From positions 31,954 to 95,953 of the forward strand of contig NZ_MUKP01000023.1 in NCBI RefSeq assembly GCF_002081715.1: a stretch of DNA of 64,000 bases, read 5' to 3'. Origin of the DNA: Nocardia donostiensis. Its GTDB lineage: Bacteria > Actinomycetota > Actinomycetes > Mycobacteriales > Mycobacteriaceae. The stretch's first letter is position 1. The number at the start of each line of letters is the position of its first letter. This document shows positions 50,083 to 58,444 of the stretch, piece by piece. Position numbers and translations under genes: made by a program. The notes below the pieces were generated by a model, which saw nothing but the letters and a program-made list of their open reading frames with translations, was not told the origin of the DNA and ran no database searches.

Positions 50083-50990
50083 TGGCCGCAACCACGACAC
50101 AGACGAAACCCCGGCAGGCCCGCCCCCGTCAGGCCGCAGGTAAGGGCCGGGCGGCCTGGACCCGCAAGCTCGGCTCGGCCCGCGTCTACCTGGGCGCGCT
50201 GATCGTGCTCGTCTGGGGGCTCGGGCCGTTCTACTGGATGACGGTCACCGCGTTCCGCGACTCCGATTACACCTTCGACAGCACGCCGTGGCCCACCCAC
50301 GTCACGCTGGAAAACTTCCGCAACGCATTCGACACCAGCCGCGGCAACAACTTCGGTAAAGCGCTGATCAACAGCATGGTCATCGGCGCGGCCACCACGG
50401 CGATCGCGCTGCTGGTCGGTGTCTTGGCGGCGTATGCGCTGGCCCGGCTCACCTTCAAGGGCCGCTACCTGGTGTCCGGGCTGATCCTGAGCGCGTCGAT
50501 GTTCCCGGTCGTCGTGCTGGTCACCCCGCTGTTCCAGCTGTTCACCGATATCGGCTGGATCGGTGAATACCAGGCGATGATCATTCCGAACATCTCGTTC
50601 GTACTGCCGTTGACCGTGTACATCCTGGCCGCGTTCTTCGCCGAACTGCCCTGGGAGCTCGAGGAAGCGGCCCGGATCGACGGCGCAACCAAACTGCAGG
50701 CGTTCCGGCTGGTCATGCTGCCGCTGGCCGCGCCGGCCGTATTCACCACAGCGATCCTGGCGTTCATCGCCGCGGTCAACGAATACCTGCTTGCACGGCT
50801 GCTGTCGTCCGGGGCCACCGAACCGGTGACCGTTGCGATCGCCCGGTTTTCCGGTAACGATCCCCTGGCCCTGCCCTACGCGGCGATTATGGCGGCGGGC
50901 ACGCTGGTGACTGTTCCACTGGTGATCATGGTGCTGCTCTTCCAGCGCCGGATCATTTCCGGTCTCACCGCAGGCGGTGTGAAGAGCTGA
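50079..50990 (+). CDS. sugB: SugB-like ABC sugar permease
   Basis: A 303-residue MalG-type permease. Helices begin with VYLGALIVLVWGLGPFYWMTVTAF. The EAA loop is WELEEAARIDGATKLQAFRLVMLPLAAPAVFTTAILAFIAAVNEYLLA, a clear MalG signature, and a final helix VTVPLVIMVLLFQRRIISGLTAGGVK closes it. The ATGATG start overlaps the sugA stop by four bases. It pairs with SugA to form the channel; no ATPase follows. Confidence 0.9.
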   Translation: MMAATTTQTKPRQARPRQAAGKGRAAWTRKLGSARVYLGALIVLVWGLGPFYWMTVTAFRDSDYTFDSTPWPTHVTLENFRNAFDTSRGNNFGKALINSMVIGAATTAIALLVGVLAAYALARLTFKGRYLVSGLILSASMFPVVVLVTPLFQLFTDIGWIGEYQAMIIPNISFVLPLTVYILAAFFAELPWELEEAARIDGATKLQAFRLVMLPLAAPAVFTTAILAFIAAVNEYLLARLLSSGATEPVTVAIARFSGNDPLALPYAAIMAAGTLVTVPLVIMVLLFQRRIISGLTAGGVKS

Positions 50991-51093
50991 TCGGCAGTTA
51001 TGCTTGGCCGTGATAAGTGATGCGGGTGATAACAACCGAGGTCGTGAGTTCCTGACGGTGTGAGTTTTTCCGACGCTCCGGGAGGAGATGATC

Positions 51094-53409
51094 GTGAGCT
51101 CGTTTCGTTCCCGGCGCGACACGCCCGCCGAGCCGCCGTATGCCTCGATCGCAGGTTGGAAACCACGTCGCGCCCCAGCGAGAGCCGGGGACGCCGCCTG
51201 GCGGCCGGGCAGGCACCCCCATCCGCCGCGCCAGGAGCGGCCACACCGCACCCGCGGCCAACGCATCCGCAGGCTGTTGCTGTCGTTCTTCATCATCTTC
51301 ATCGGGGCGCCGTCGCTGCTGCTCCTGCTGTTCTACTGGAGCGCGGAAATCCCCGAACCCTACGAGATGCGCACCAACCAGATCGCGAGGATCACCGCGT
51401 CCGACGGCGAAACCACCCTCGCCGAGATCATCCCGCCTGAAGGCAACCGGACCCCGATCCCGCTGTCGGACGTGCCCGTCCCGGTGCGCGACGCCATGCT
51501 GTCGGCCGAGGACCGCAACTTCTACACCAATCCCGGCTTCTCGACCTCCGGTTTCCTGCGCGCGGTCCGCGACAACCTGCTCGGCAAACAGAACGCGGGC
51601 GGCGGATCGACCATCACCCAGCAGTACGTCAAAAACGCCTTCCTCGACTCGGAACGCACTGTGACCAGGAAGATGCGTGAACTGGTCATCGCGGCGAAAA
51701 TGGCACGACAGTGGAGCAAGGACGAAATCCTCGGCGCCTACCTCAACACCATCTACTACGGTCGCGGCGCGTACGGTATCGCCGCCGCGGCCGAAGCGTA
51801 TTTCGCCAAACCGGTGCCGGAACTGACCCTGGCCGAGGGTGCGGTGCTGGCCGCGCTGGTCCGTGCACCGTCGGCGCTGGACCCGGAAACCCATCTGACC
51901 GAACTGAAACATCGCTGGCAGTACGTGCTCGACGGCATGGTTCAGATGGGCAGCCTCGGACCGGGGGACCGCGACGCAACGACCTTCCCGCATATCGTCC
52001 CGCTCGCCGAGCTCCCCGAACGCGATATCGCCGGTCGCGGGCCCGCAGGCCTGATCAGAACCCAGGTGTTGCGGGAATTGGCCGATGCGGGTATCTCCGA
52101 ACGCGACGTCAGCACCGGTGCCTTGAACATCACCACCACCATCGACCCCGCAGCCCAGGCGGCCGCGGAAAGCGCGGTGAACGACAACCTGGCCGGGCAG
52201 CCGCCGCAGCTGCGCACCGCGGTGGTGTCCATCGACCCACGCTCGGGTGCGGTGCGTGCATACTACGGCGGCGCCGACGGCGGCGGTTACGATTTCGCGC
52301 AGGCGCCGTTGCAGACCGGGTCTGCGTTCAAAACGTTCGCCGTGCTCGCCGCGCTGAAGGAAGATATTCCGCTGTCCCGCGCCTTCGACAGCGCACCCGT
52401 CGAGGTCAGCGGGGTGCTGGTGCGCAACGTCGAGAACGAGAGCTGCGGGGTGTGCCCGCTGTCGGAGGCGTTCAAACGCTCCCTCAACACCAGCTTCTAC
52501 CGGCTCACCCTGGCGATGAACGGCGGCGCCCAAGCAATCGCCGACGCCGCACACCGTGCCGGTATCCCCGAGCAGATACCTGGGGTGCCGGGGCGGTCGC
52601 TGACCGAGAACGGCGCACCACCGATGCCGTCGATCGTGCTCGGCACCTACCTGGTCCGGCCGATCGATATGGCCTCTGCGTATGCGACTATCGCGGCGTC
52701 AGGCACATATCACCAGCCGTATTTCGTGCAGCGGGTGGTCGCCGGGGACGGCCGGGTCCTGCTCGACCGCGGCGCACCCGAACATCAGGTGGGCAAGCAG
52801 TTGCCGCCCGGCGAGCAACGCCTCGACCCGGATATCGCGCGGCGCACCGCGCAGGCGATGCTGCCGATCGCGGCGTACTCCAACAACCACGCGCTGGCCG
52901 GGCGTCCGTCCGCGGCGAAAACCGGCACCACCCAGCTCGGTGACACCGGCCAGAACAAGGACGCGTGGATGGTTGGTTTCACACCGTCGCTGTCTACGGC
53001 TGTGTGGGTGGGAGCCGAGCACGCCCAGCCGATCTACACGGCAGGCGGTGGCCTGATCTACGGGTCCGGCCTGCCCGCCGATATCTGGAAGCAGACAATG
53101 GACGGCGCGCTGGCAGACACTACCGTCGAACAGTTCCCGCCGCCGGATGGCGGGCCGCCGGCGTCGAACATCCCCGCCACGCCGCAGAGCCCGTCCGGCG
53201 GTCCGTACGACATCCTCAACCCGCCGCAGCAGCAGACTCCGCCGCAGGGACCGCTGATCGTGATCCCGCCCGCGACCGGCACCGCGCCCGCCCCGGTGCC
53301 GCAGGTACCGCAGCAGGAGATCCCGCAGGAACCTCCCGTGCCGCCCCCATCTCCCCCGCCGCAGGGGGTGGAGATCTTTCCCGGGTTCTCCATTCCCGTA
53401 CCGGGATAG
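51094..53409 (+). CDS. ponA1: Class A penicillin-binding protein (PonA1-like)
   Basis: A 771-residue bifunctional peptidoglycan synthase. A basic cytoplasmic tail and one membrane helix (LLLSFFIIFIGAPSLLLLLFYW) precede the glycosyltransferase GT51 domain (AEDRNFYTNPGFSTSGFLRAV, GGGSTITQQYVKN, NTIYYGRGAYGI). The transpeptidase has SAFK in QTGSAFKTFAV, SLN in KRSLNTSFYRL and KTGTT. The last ~90 residues are Pro-rich, as in mycobacterial PonA1, where this tail contacts partners. GTG 51094 lies seven bases from GGGAGGAG. It occupies the Rv0050 position near ino1. Confidence 0.93.
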   Translation: MSSFRSRRDTPAEPPYASIAGWKPRRAPARAGDAAWRPGRHPHPPRQERPHRTRGQRIRRLLLSFFIIFIGAPSLLLLLFYWSAEIPEPYEMRTNQIARITASDGETTLAEIIPPEGNRTPIPLSDVPVPVRDAMLSAEDRNFYTNPGFSTSGFLRAVRDNLLGKQNAGGGSTITQQYVKNAFLDSERTVTRKMRELVIAAKMARQWSKDEILGAYLNTIYYGRGAYGIAAAAEAYFAKPVPELTLAEGAVLAALVRAPSALDPETHLTELKHRWQYVLDGMVQMGSLGPGDRDATTFPHIVPLAELPERDIAGRGPAGLIRTQVLRELADAGISERDVSTGALNITTTIDPAAQAAAESAVNDNLAGQPPQLRTAVVSIDPRSGAVRAYYGGADGGGYDFAQAPLQTGSAFKTFAVLAALKEDIPLSRAFDSAPVEVSGVLVRNVENESCGVCPLSEAFKRSLNTSFYRLTLAMNGGAQAIADAAHRAGIPEQIPGVPGRSLTENGAPPMPSIVLGTYLVRPIDMASAYATIAASGTYHQPYFVQRVVAGDGRVLLDRGAPEHQVGKQLPPGEQRLDPDIARRTAQAMLPIAAYSNNHALAGRPSAAKTGTTQLGDTGQNKDAWMVGFTPSLSTAVWVGAEHAQPIYTAGGGLIYGSGLPADIWKQTMDGALADTTVEQFPPPDGGPPASNIPATPQSPSGGPYDILNPPQQQTPPQGPLIVIPPATGTAPAPVPQVPQQEIPQEPPVPPPSPPPQGVEIFPGFSIPVPG

Positions 53410-53562
53410 CCCGAGGGAACGCTGGGCATGGCAGCATCGTTGGCCAGAGGGAGAGCGAGCCGAAGTGAGAGCAGTAGCCGACTCGGCGGGCCGGCACCGG
53501 CCCGGTATACGGGAGGATATGGGCTCGAGCGACGACGAAGACGAGACATAGGGGCTACGCCG

Positions 53563-54021
53563 GTGGATTTCAATGTCGTTGACCGCCAGGAAACTCTGGT
53601 GGCCGGAACAGTGCTACGCAGCCCGGCACTCGCCGTGGAGGGACCGCGCCGCACCAAAGTGGAGGAGGCGTGGAAGCGCAATCTCGCGCGCTCGTTACCC
53701 GGCCCGCCCGCCAGCGCCTACGTCGATCACGCCCCGGAGATCAACTCTTACCTGACCCATATCGTCGGCTACCGCTGCGGTGATCTCGGCGATCTCCAAC
53801 CGGGTGACGTGCTGGCGCGCATCCCCGCGGGCCGTTTCGCCCGGTTCACCCTCAGCGGCGACGATCTGGGTGACACGATCGTGGCGGTGTGGCGGTCGAT
53901 CTGGGATGCCGAAGCCGCGGGGCGTCTGGTGCGCTCCTATACCGGCGACTACGAACGTTATCCGGATGAGCGCACGGTGGAGGTATACGTGGCGCTGGCG
54001 GATGAACCGGCGGACGGATAG
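53563..54021 (+). CDS. GyrI-like effector-binding domain protein, copy 1
   Basis: A 152-residue GyrI-like/AraC-effector-binding domain: VDFNVVDRQETLVAGTVLRSPALAVEGPRRTKVEEAWKRNLAR and the second half ITHIVGY-like YLTHIVGYRCGDLGDLQPGDVLARIPAGRFARFTLSGDDLGDTIVAVWRSIWDAEAAGRLVRSYTGDYERYP. The fold binds cationic or aromatic ligands or, in stand-alone proteins, hydrolyses cyclopropanoid electrophiles. There is no DNA-binding part. The next gene is a shorter paralogue beginning with the same VDF-x-(I/V)V motif. Confidence 0.78.
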   Translation: MDFNVVDRQETLVAGTVLRSPALAVEGPRRTKVEEAWKRNLARSLPGPPASAYVDHAPEINSYLTHIVGYRCGDLGDLQPGDVLARIPAGRFARFTLSGDDLGDTIVAVWRSIWDAEAAGRLVRSYTGDYERYPDERTVEVYVALADEPADG

Positions 54022-54031
54022 GAAAAAGGCT

Positions 54032-54457
54032 GTGGACTTCGAAATCGTCACATTGGACGAAAGCCTGGTGGCCGGGCTCACCGTCCCGCTGGCCGGGCGC
54101 GAGGTGACCGCCCGCGATCTGGACCTGGTGAATTTCACCTGGGACCGGTACCTGGCCCGCGAGAAGAACATCCCCCGCGTAGCCGCCTATATCGGCCAGC
54201 ACGACCACGCTGTGGCCGTCCTCGGCTATCAGGTGGAGTCGATGGCGGAAATGGACTCCGGTGACGTCCTGACCCGCGTCCCCCAGGGCCGCTACGCCAA
54301 ATTCGTGGTCACTGACAAACCCTACGACCTCCTGCGCACCGCATGGGCGCAGGTCCGCAAAGCGGAGAGCGCAGGCACCATCACCCGCTCCCACGCCGCC
54401 GAAATCGAGCGCTACACCGGTCCCACATCGGTAGAGGTGTACGTCTCGCTGGACTGA
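54032..54457 (+). CDS. GyrI-like effector-binding domain protein, copy 2
   Basis: A 141-residue paralogue of the preceding protein: VDFEIVTLDESLVAGLTVPLAGREVTARDLDLVNFTWDRYLARE, AVAVLGYQVESMAEMDSGDVLTRVPQGRYAKFVVTDKPYDLLRTAWAQVRKAESAGTITRSHAAEIERYT. GGAAAAAGG precedes the GTG 10 bases after the first gene's stop, so the pair is an operon made by tandem duplication and divergence. Ligand unknown. Confidence 0.78.
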   Translation: MDFEIVTLDESLVAGLTVPLAGREVTARDLDLVNFTWDRYLAREKNIPRVAAYIGQHDHAVAVLGYQVESMAEMDSGDVLTRVPQGRYAKFVVTDKPYDLLRTAWAQVRKAESAGTITRSHAAEIERYTGPTSVEVYVSLD

Positions 54458-54464
54458 CAGATCC

Positions 54465-54499
54465 GGACCGGCTCCCGCACCGAGTGCGCGAGCCGGTCC
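54465..54499. terminator. Bidirectional terminator hairpin
   Basis: GGACCGGCTC and GAGCCGGTCC form a perfect 10-base stem around a 15-base loop, midway between the convergent gyrI-like and ino1 genes. There is no U-tract on either side, which is common for actinobacterial terminators. Confidence 0.7.
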
Positions 54500-54508
54500 C
54501 TGTACAAC

Positions 54509-55606
54509 TCAAGCTTCGATAATGAAAGCTTCCAGCTGAGCGCGGGCGATGTCGTCGGGCAGTTGCTGCGGCGGGGATTTCATCAGGTAGGCGGAGGCCG
54601 GGATGACCGGTCCGCCGATTCCGCGGTCCTTGGCGATTTTCGCTGCGCGTACCGCGTCGATGATGATGCCCGCGGAGTTGGGTGAGTCCCATACTTCGAG
54701 CTTGTATTCCAGGTTCAGCGGGACGTCGCCGAAGGCGCGGCCTTCGAGCCGGACGTAGGCCCATTTGCGGTCGTCGAGCCAGCCCACGTGGTCGGAGGGG
54801 CCGATGTGGACGTCGCCTGCGCCGAGTTCCTTTTTCAGGTTGCTGGTGACGGCCTGGGTTTTGGAGATCTTCTTCGATTCCAGGCGGTCGCGCTCGAGCA
54901 TGTTCTTGAAGTCCATGTTGCCGCCGACGTTGAGCTGCATGGTGCGGTCGAGTTGTACGCCGCGGTCTTCGAACAGTTTCGCCATGACGCGGTGGGTGAT
55001 GGTGGCGCCGACCTGGCTCTTGATGTCGTCACCGACGATCGGTACGCCTGCTTTGGTGAATTTGTCGGCCCATTCGGGGTCGGAGGCGATGAACACCGGC
55101 AGGGCGTTGACGAAGGCGACGCCTGCGTCGAGGGCGCACTGGGCGTAGAACTTGTCGGCTTCTTCGGAGCCGACCGGCAGGTAGGACACGAGGACGTCGA
55201 CGTTCGCGTCCTTCAGCGCCTTTACCACGTCGACCGGTTCGGCCTCGGAGACCTCGATGGTTTCGGCATAGTATTTGCCGATGCCGTCGAGGGTGGGGCC
55301 GCGCTGTACCGACACGTCGAGCGGCGGTACATCGGAGATCTTGATGGTGTTGTTCTCGCTGGCGAAGATCGCCTCGGACAGGTCGAAGCCGACCTTCTTG
55401 GCGTCGACGTCGAACGCGGCGACGAATTTGACGTCGCGCACGTGGTAAGGACCGAATTTGACGTGCATGAGGCCGGGCACGGTCGCGGTGTCGTCCGCGT
55501 CCCGGTAGTACTGCACGCCTTGCACCAACGAGGAAGCGCAGTTGCCCACACCTACGATGGCGACGCGAACTTCTGTGGCGTTGTCAGCCGTTTTGACGTC
55601 ACTCAT
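54509..55606 (-). CDS. ino1: myo-Inositol-1-phosphate synthase
   Basis: A 365-residue NAD-dependent isomerase turning glucose 6-phosphate into inositol 1-phosphate, the first step to phosphatidylinositol, lipoarabinomannan-type glycolipids and mycothiol. VRVAIVGVGNCASSLVQGVQYYRDA is the NAD site, and VPIVGDDIKSQVGATITHRVM, LNVGGNMDFKNM, SKKISKTQAV, and KLEVWDSPNSAGIIIDAVRAAKIAKDRGIGGPVIPASAYLMKSPP are the active-site blocks. This is the short actinobacterial/archaeal form (Rv0046c). ATG 55606 overlaps the padR stop, so the genes are coupled. Confidence 0.97.
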   Translation of the reverse strand: MSDVKTADNATEVRVAIVGVGNCASSLVQGVQYYRDADDTATVPGLMHVKFGPYHVRDVKFVAAFDVDAKKVGFDLSEAIFASENNTIKISDVPPLDVSVQRGPTLDGIGKYYAETIEVSEAEPVDVVKALKDANVDVLVSYLPVGSEEADKFYAQCALDAGVAFVNALPVFIASDPEWADKFTKAGVPIVGDDIKSQVGATITHRVMAKLFEDRGVQLDRTMQLNVGGNMDFKNMLERDRLESKKISKTQAVTSNLKKELGAGDVHIGPSDHVGWLDDRKWAYVRLEGRAFGDVPLNLEYKLEVWDSPNSAGIIIDAVRAAKIAKDRGIGGPVIPASAYLMKSPPQQLPDDIARAQLEAFIIEA

Positions 55607-56156
55607 GGCCGATATTTCCCTCTTTCTGTGGTGCCGCCTTCGTCGATTGCTCCGCCGCAATCAACTCGTTGAGCCAGCGCACTTCGCGCTCGCTTGATTC
55701 GAGCCCGAGTTGGTGGAGCTGGCGGGTGTAGCGATCGAGCGATCCGCTCGCTTTTTTGATCGCTTCCCGTAGCCCCTCTCGGCGCTCCTCGACCTGGCGT
55801 CGCCTGCCTTCCAGGATCCGCATCCGCGCTTCCGCGGGGGTGCGGCTGAAGAAGGCGAGGTGCACGCCGAAGCCGTCGTCGGTGTAGTTCTGCGGCCCGG
55901 TGTCGGCCAGGAGTTCGTTGAATCGTTCCCGGCCCGCCGCGGTCAGTTGGTACACCCGGCGAGCGCGCCGTGTGGTCACGCCCTCGGGCACCTCCTCGGC
56001 GATCAGCCCATCCTGCTGCATGCGGCGCAGCGTCGGATACAGCGATCCGTAGGAGAAGGCCCGAAACGCCCCGAGCAGGCCCGTCAGCCGTTTACGCAGC
56101 TCGTAACCGTGCATCGGTGATTCCAGGAGCAGCCCGAGGATGGCCAGTTCGAGCAC
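55599..56156 (-). CDS. PadR-family transcriptional regulator (Rv0047c-like)
   Basis: A 185-residue PadR protein with C-terminal extension: LELAILGLLLESPMHGYELRKRLTGLLGAFRAFSYGSLYPTLRRMQQDGLIAEEV is the winged helix, and EARMRILEGRRRQVEERREGLREAIKKASGSLDRYTRQLHQLGLESSEREVRWLNELI is the coiled dimerisation region. GTG 56156 has AGGAGG eight bases upstream; GTG 56165 abuts it. The stop overlaps ino1, so it probably controls inositol synthesis, using the palindrome at 56211-56227. Confidence 0.9.
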   Translation of the reverse strand: MLELAILGLLLESPMHGYELRKRLTGLLGAFRAFSYGSLYPTLRRMQQDGLIAEEVPEGVTTRRARRVYQLTAAGRERFNELLADTGPQNYTDDGFGVHLAFFSRTPAEARMRILEGRRRQVEERREGLREAIKKASGSLDRYTRQLHQLGLESSEREVRWLNELIAAEQSTKAAPQKEGNIGHE

Positions 56157-56210
56157 GGGCTTCACCTCCTGACATATCCGCAGACCTAACCGATGGATGC
56201 GATTTCTCAC

Positions 56211-56227
56211 TATATCGGAGCGATATA
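56211..56227. promoter_or_regulatory. PadR-type operator upstream of padR-ino1
   Basis: TATATCG-GAG-CGATATA is a perfect 7-base-arm palindrome 55 bases upstream of the padR start on the minus strand, in the expected promoter area. AT-rich ends with this spacing suit a PadR dimer; binding is inferred. Confidence 0.6.
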
Positions 56228-56740
56228 ACCAAGCATAGGTATAGGTGGCGGCGTCGGCGTTTGCGCAGGTAGTCGCTGCGCAGCTCGCCCCGGCGAGAAC
56301 CAGCCGTTCCGGCCCGTCGTTGGCGCGGTCAGCTCCTACTCGCCGAGATGCGCTAACGGCACCGTCCGGCAGTCGCGGCCTGCGGCGCACCGGCCAGCAG
56401 GCACGCCAGGGCGTGCAGGTCGATTGCACCGAGGCCGACGGAACACGTTCAATCCCCTTGACCCCTTCCGTATTCCGCCCGCTCAGCGCCGAAGCGCCAC
56501 GCCCCCTGCTCTTTCCGCTGCAACCTCCCACCCGACCGTGATACGAATCACGTGAACGCCGAACCCATCCCACCCGGAAACCGGCGCATATGTGCCACTT
56601 CCCCGTTTTGTCCTGTTCGAGCCCCACCGACTTGCCACCCGGCTCACACTTCAGCCCTCGCAGCACGCACAGACCTCAAGCCCCGTCAGCCTGTACCGAA
56701 CCACCCTGCCCTTGCCGCACTCAACCCAGCCCCGTCCGGT

Positions 56741-56832
56741 TTGCGGCCCGGCTCGCGTTTCAGCCCTCGCAGCGCACGCGCCGAAGGCGCAAGTCGCGAG
56801 GGCTGAAACGCGAGCCACCAGGGGGCCGCAAA
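56741..56832. repeat. Long inverted repeat element, copy 2
   Basis: The left arm TTGCGGCCCGGCTCGCGTTTCAGCCCTCGC is written here in parts: TTGCGGCCC, GGCTCGCGTTTCAGCC and CTCGC. The right arm is GCGAGGGCTGAAACGCGAGCC followed by GGGCCGCAA. The centre carries GCGCCGAAGGCGC. The arms are the same as at 35648-35808, but the 36-base tandem insert is absent. Confidence 0.75.
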
Positions 56833-56836
56833 CCCG

Positions 56837-56853
56837 CCGCGCCGAAGGCGCGG
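56837..56853. terminator. GC-rich hairpin after fadA2
   Basis: CCGCGCC-GAA-GGCGCGG forms a perfect 7-base stem 21 bases beyond the stop of the minus-strand thiolase gene. No U-tract is present. It is a reasonable actinobacterial terminator. Confidence 0.55.
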
Positions 56854-56873
56854 CCATTAAACACAGCCCATGT

Positions 56874-58187
56874 TTACCTCTCCAGGATTGCGACGACACC
56901 TTGGCCGCCTGCGGCGCAGATAGAGATGAGGGCGCGCCCGGATCCCTTCTCGGCCAGCGCTTTTGCGGCTGAGGCGACGATGCGTCCGCCGGTCGCGGCA
57001 AACGGGTGGCCCGCGGCGAGCGAGGAGCCGTTCACGTTCAGTTTGCTGCGGTCGATCGAGCCGAGCGCGCCATCCAGGCCGAGGCGTTCCTTGCAGTATT
57101 GGTCGGATTCCCATGCCTGCAGTGTGGCCAGGACCACCGAGGCGAAGGCTTCGTGGATTTCGTAGAAGTCGAAATCCTGCAGGGTCAGGCCGTTGCGAGC
57201 GAGCATTCGCGGGACCGCGTAGGTGGGGGCCATCAGTAGGCCGTCGGGGCCGTGGATGTAGTCGACGGCGGCGACTTCGCTGTCCACCAGGTGAGCGAGC
57301 ACCGGCAGCTTACGTTCGGCGGCCCATTCCTCGCTGGACAGCAGCACCGCTGAGGCGCCGTCGGTGAGGGGGGTGGAGTTGCCTGCCGTCATGGTCGCGT
57401 CTCCGGCTTTGACGCCGAAGACCGGTTTGAGGGTGGCCAGTTTTTCCACCGATGAGTTGGGGCGCAGGTTGTCGTCGCGGGTCAGGCCGAGGAAGGGGGT
57501 GACCAGGTCGTCGAAGAAGCCGCGGTCATAGGCGGCGGCCATGTTCTTGTGGGACAGATAGGCCAGTTCGTCTTGCGCTTCGCGGGAGACGCCGAATTCT
57601 TTGGTGGTGATCGCCGCGTGCTCACCCATAGACAGTCCGGTGCGTGGTTCGGCGTTACGTGGGATTTCGATGCCGAGCATGCTCGGCCGCAGCTGGCCGA
57701 TCAGTTTGACGCGGTCTTTGTTGGTTTTGGCGCGGTTGGCCTCTAACATCCACTCCCGCATGCTCTCGCTGACGCCGATCGGGGCATCAGAGGTGGTGTC
57801 GGTGCCGCCGCCGATACCGGCGTCGATGCGGCCCGCCGCGATAGCGTCGCCGACGGTGACTATTGCCTGCAGGCCGGTGCCGCAGGCCAGCTGCAGGTCG
57901 TGGGCGGGGGTGTAGGGGCTGAGTGTGCTGCCGAGCACGCTTTCGCGGATCATGCCGTGTTCGCCGACGCGTTTGAGTACCGCGCCGCCCACCACCATGC
58001 CGAGCCGTTCGCCCTGCAGGCCGAAGCGGCTGACCAGGCCGTCCAGGGTGGCGGTGAACATGTCCTGGTTGGAGGCGTGGGCATACGCCTTGTCGGAGCG
58101 AGCGAACGGGATCCGGTTGCCGCCCACAATCGCGACCGGGCGCGGCTGCTTCGCGGTTCGGGGCGCGTTCTTGGCTGTTCTTGTCAC
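56874..58187 (-). CDS. fadA2: Acetyl-CoA acetyltransferase / 3-ketoacyl-CoA thiolase (FadA2-like)
   Basis: A 437-residue thiolase that cleaves 3-ketoacyl-CoA in beta-oxidation or condenses acyl-CoA in reverse. The acyl-accepting Cys is in LQLACGTGLQAI, the GMEH-like motif appears as GLSMGEHAAITTKEFG, NEAF as YEIHEAFASV, and GHPFAATGGRIVASAA and ISICAAGGQGVV hold His and the second Cys. It matches Rv0243 in length and in its neighbours. GTG 58187 has GGAG six bases upstream; TTG 58199 is an alternative. It is divergent from fabG4 across a TetR-type operator. Confidence 0.92.
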   Translation of the reverse strand: MTRTAKNAPRTAKQPRPVAIVGGNRIPFARSDKAYAHASNQDMFTATLDGLVSRFGLQGERLGMVVGGAVLKRVGEHGMIRESVLGSTLSPYTPAHDLQLACGTGLQAIVTVGDAIAAGRIDAGIGGGTDTTSDAPIGVSESMREWMLEANRAKTNKDRVKLIGQLRPSMLGIEIPRNAEPRTGLSMGEHAAITTKEFGVSREAQDELAYLSHKNMAAAYDRGFFDDLVTPFLGLTRDDNLRPNSSVEKLATLKPVFGVKAGDATMTAGNSTPLTDGASAVLLSSEEWAAERKLPVLAHLVDSEVAAVDYIHGPDGLLMAPTYAVPRMLARNGLTLQDFDFYEIHEAFASVVLATLQAWESDQYCKERLGLDGALGSIDRSKLNVNGSSLAAGHPFAATGGRIVASAAKALAEKGSGRALISICAAGGQGVVAILER

Positions 58188-58276
58188 TCGAATCTCCAAG
58201 GTCTCGTCGATGGATTTCCGATGTCCGCGCGTCTTTTTCGAGGGAGAGCGACGCCGGATCGCGATCGGTTTACATT

Positions 58277-58298
58277 AAACTTACTCTGGAGTAAGTTT
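58277..58298. promoter_or_regulatory. TetR-type operator between fadA2 and fabG4
   Basis: AAACTTACT and AGTAAGTTT are perfect inverted arms around CTGG. The core TTACT-N4-AGTAA is repeated beside the TetR gene at 62669-62683. Placed between divergent fadA2 and fabG4 starts, it can control both. Confidence 0.8.
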
Positions 58299-58444
58299 GT
58301 TGTCGACACCGCACCCCGGCGAACCTGTGCCGGCAACCTCGTTTTTCTGCCCGCACCGCAGGTCAGGGCCTATAGCGAGGGTAGCCAGCAGCACGGGGGC
58401 GAACACCGACTTCCGAGACATCGAGCACAGAAAAGGTGGGAAAC

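Larger units (their letters stand above)
56157..56873. other. 717-base intergenic region between padR and fadA2
   Basis: It contains the PadR-type palindrome at 56211-56227, then about 400 bases in which I see no gene, then a degenerate copy of the repeat arm (GGCTCACACTTCAGCCCTCGC, about 56641), the full palindromic element at 56741-56832 and a hairpin next to the fadA2 stop. Short frames here translate into the repeat and are not credible proteins. Confidence 0.5.

Noticed and set aside
49320..51302. 660-codon minus-strand frame under the sugar permease genes
   Set aside because: Ser/Arg/Gln-rich shadow opposite clear MalF/MalG-type permeases.
56552..56806. Short plus-strand frames repeating PGSRFSPRS in the padR-fadA2 gap
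   Set aside because: They are translations of the palindromic repeat arms, also seen at 35.7 kb, and not proteins.
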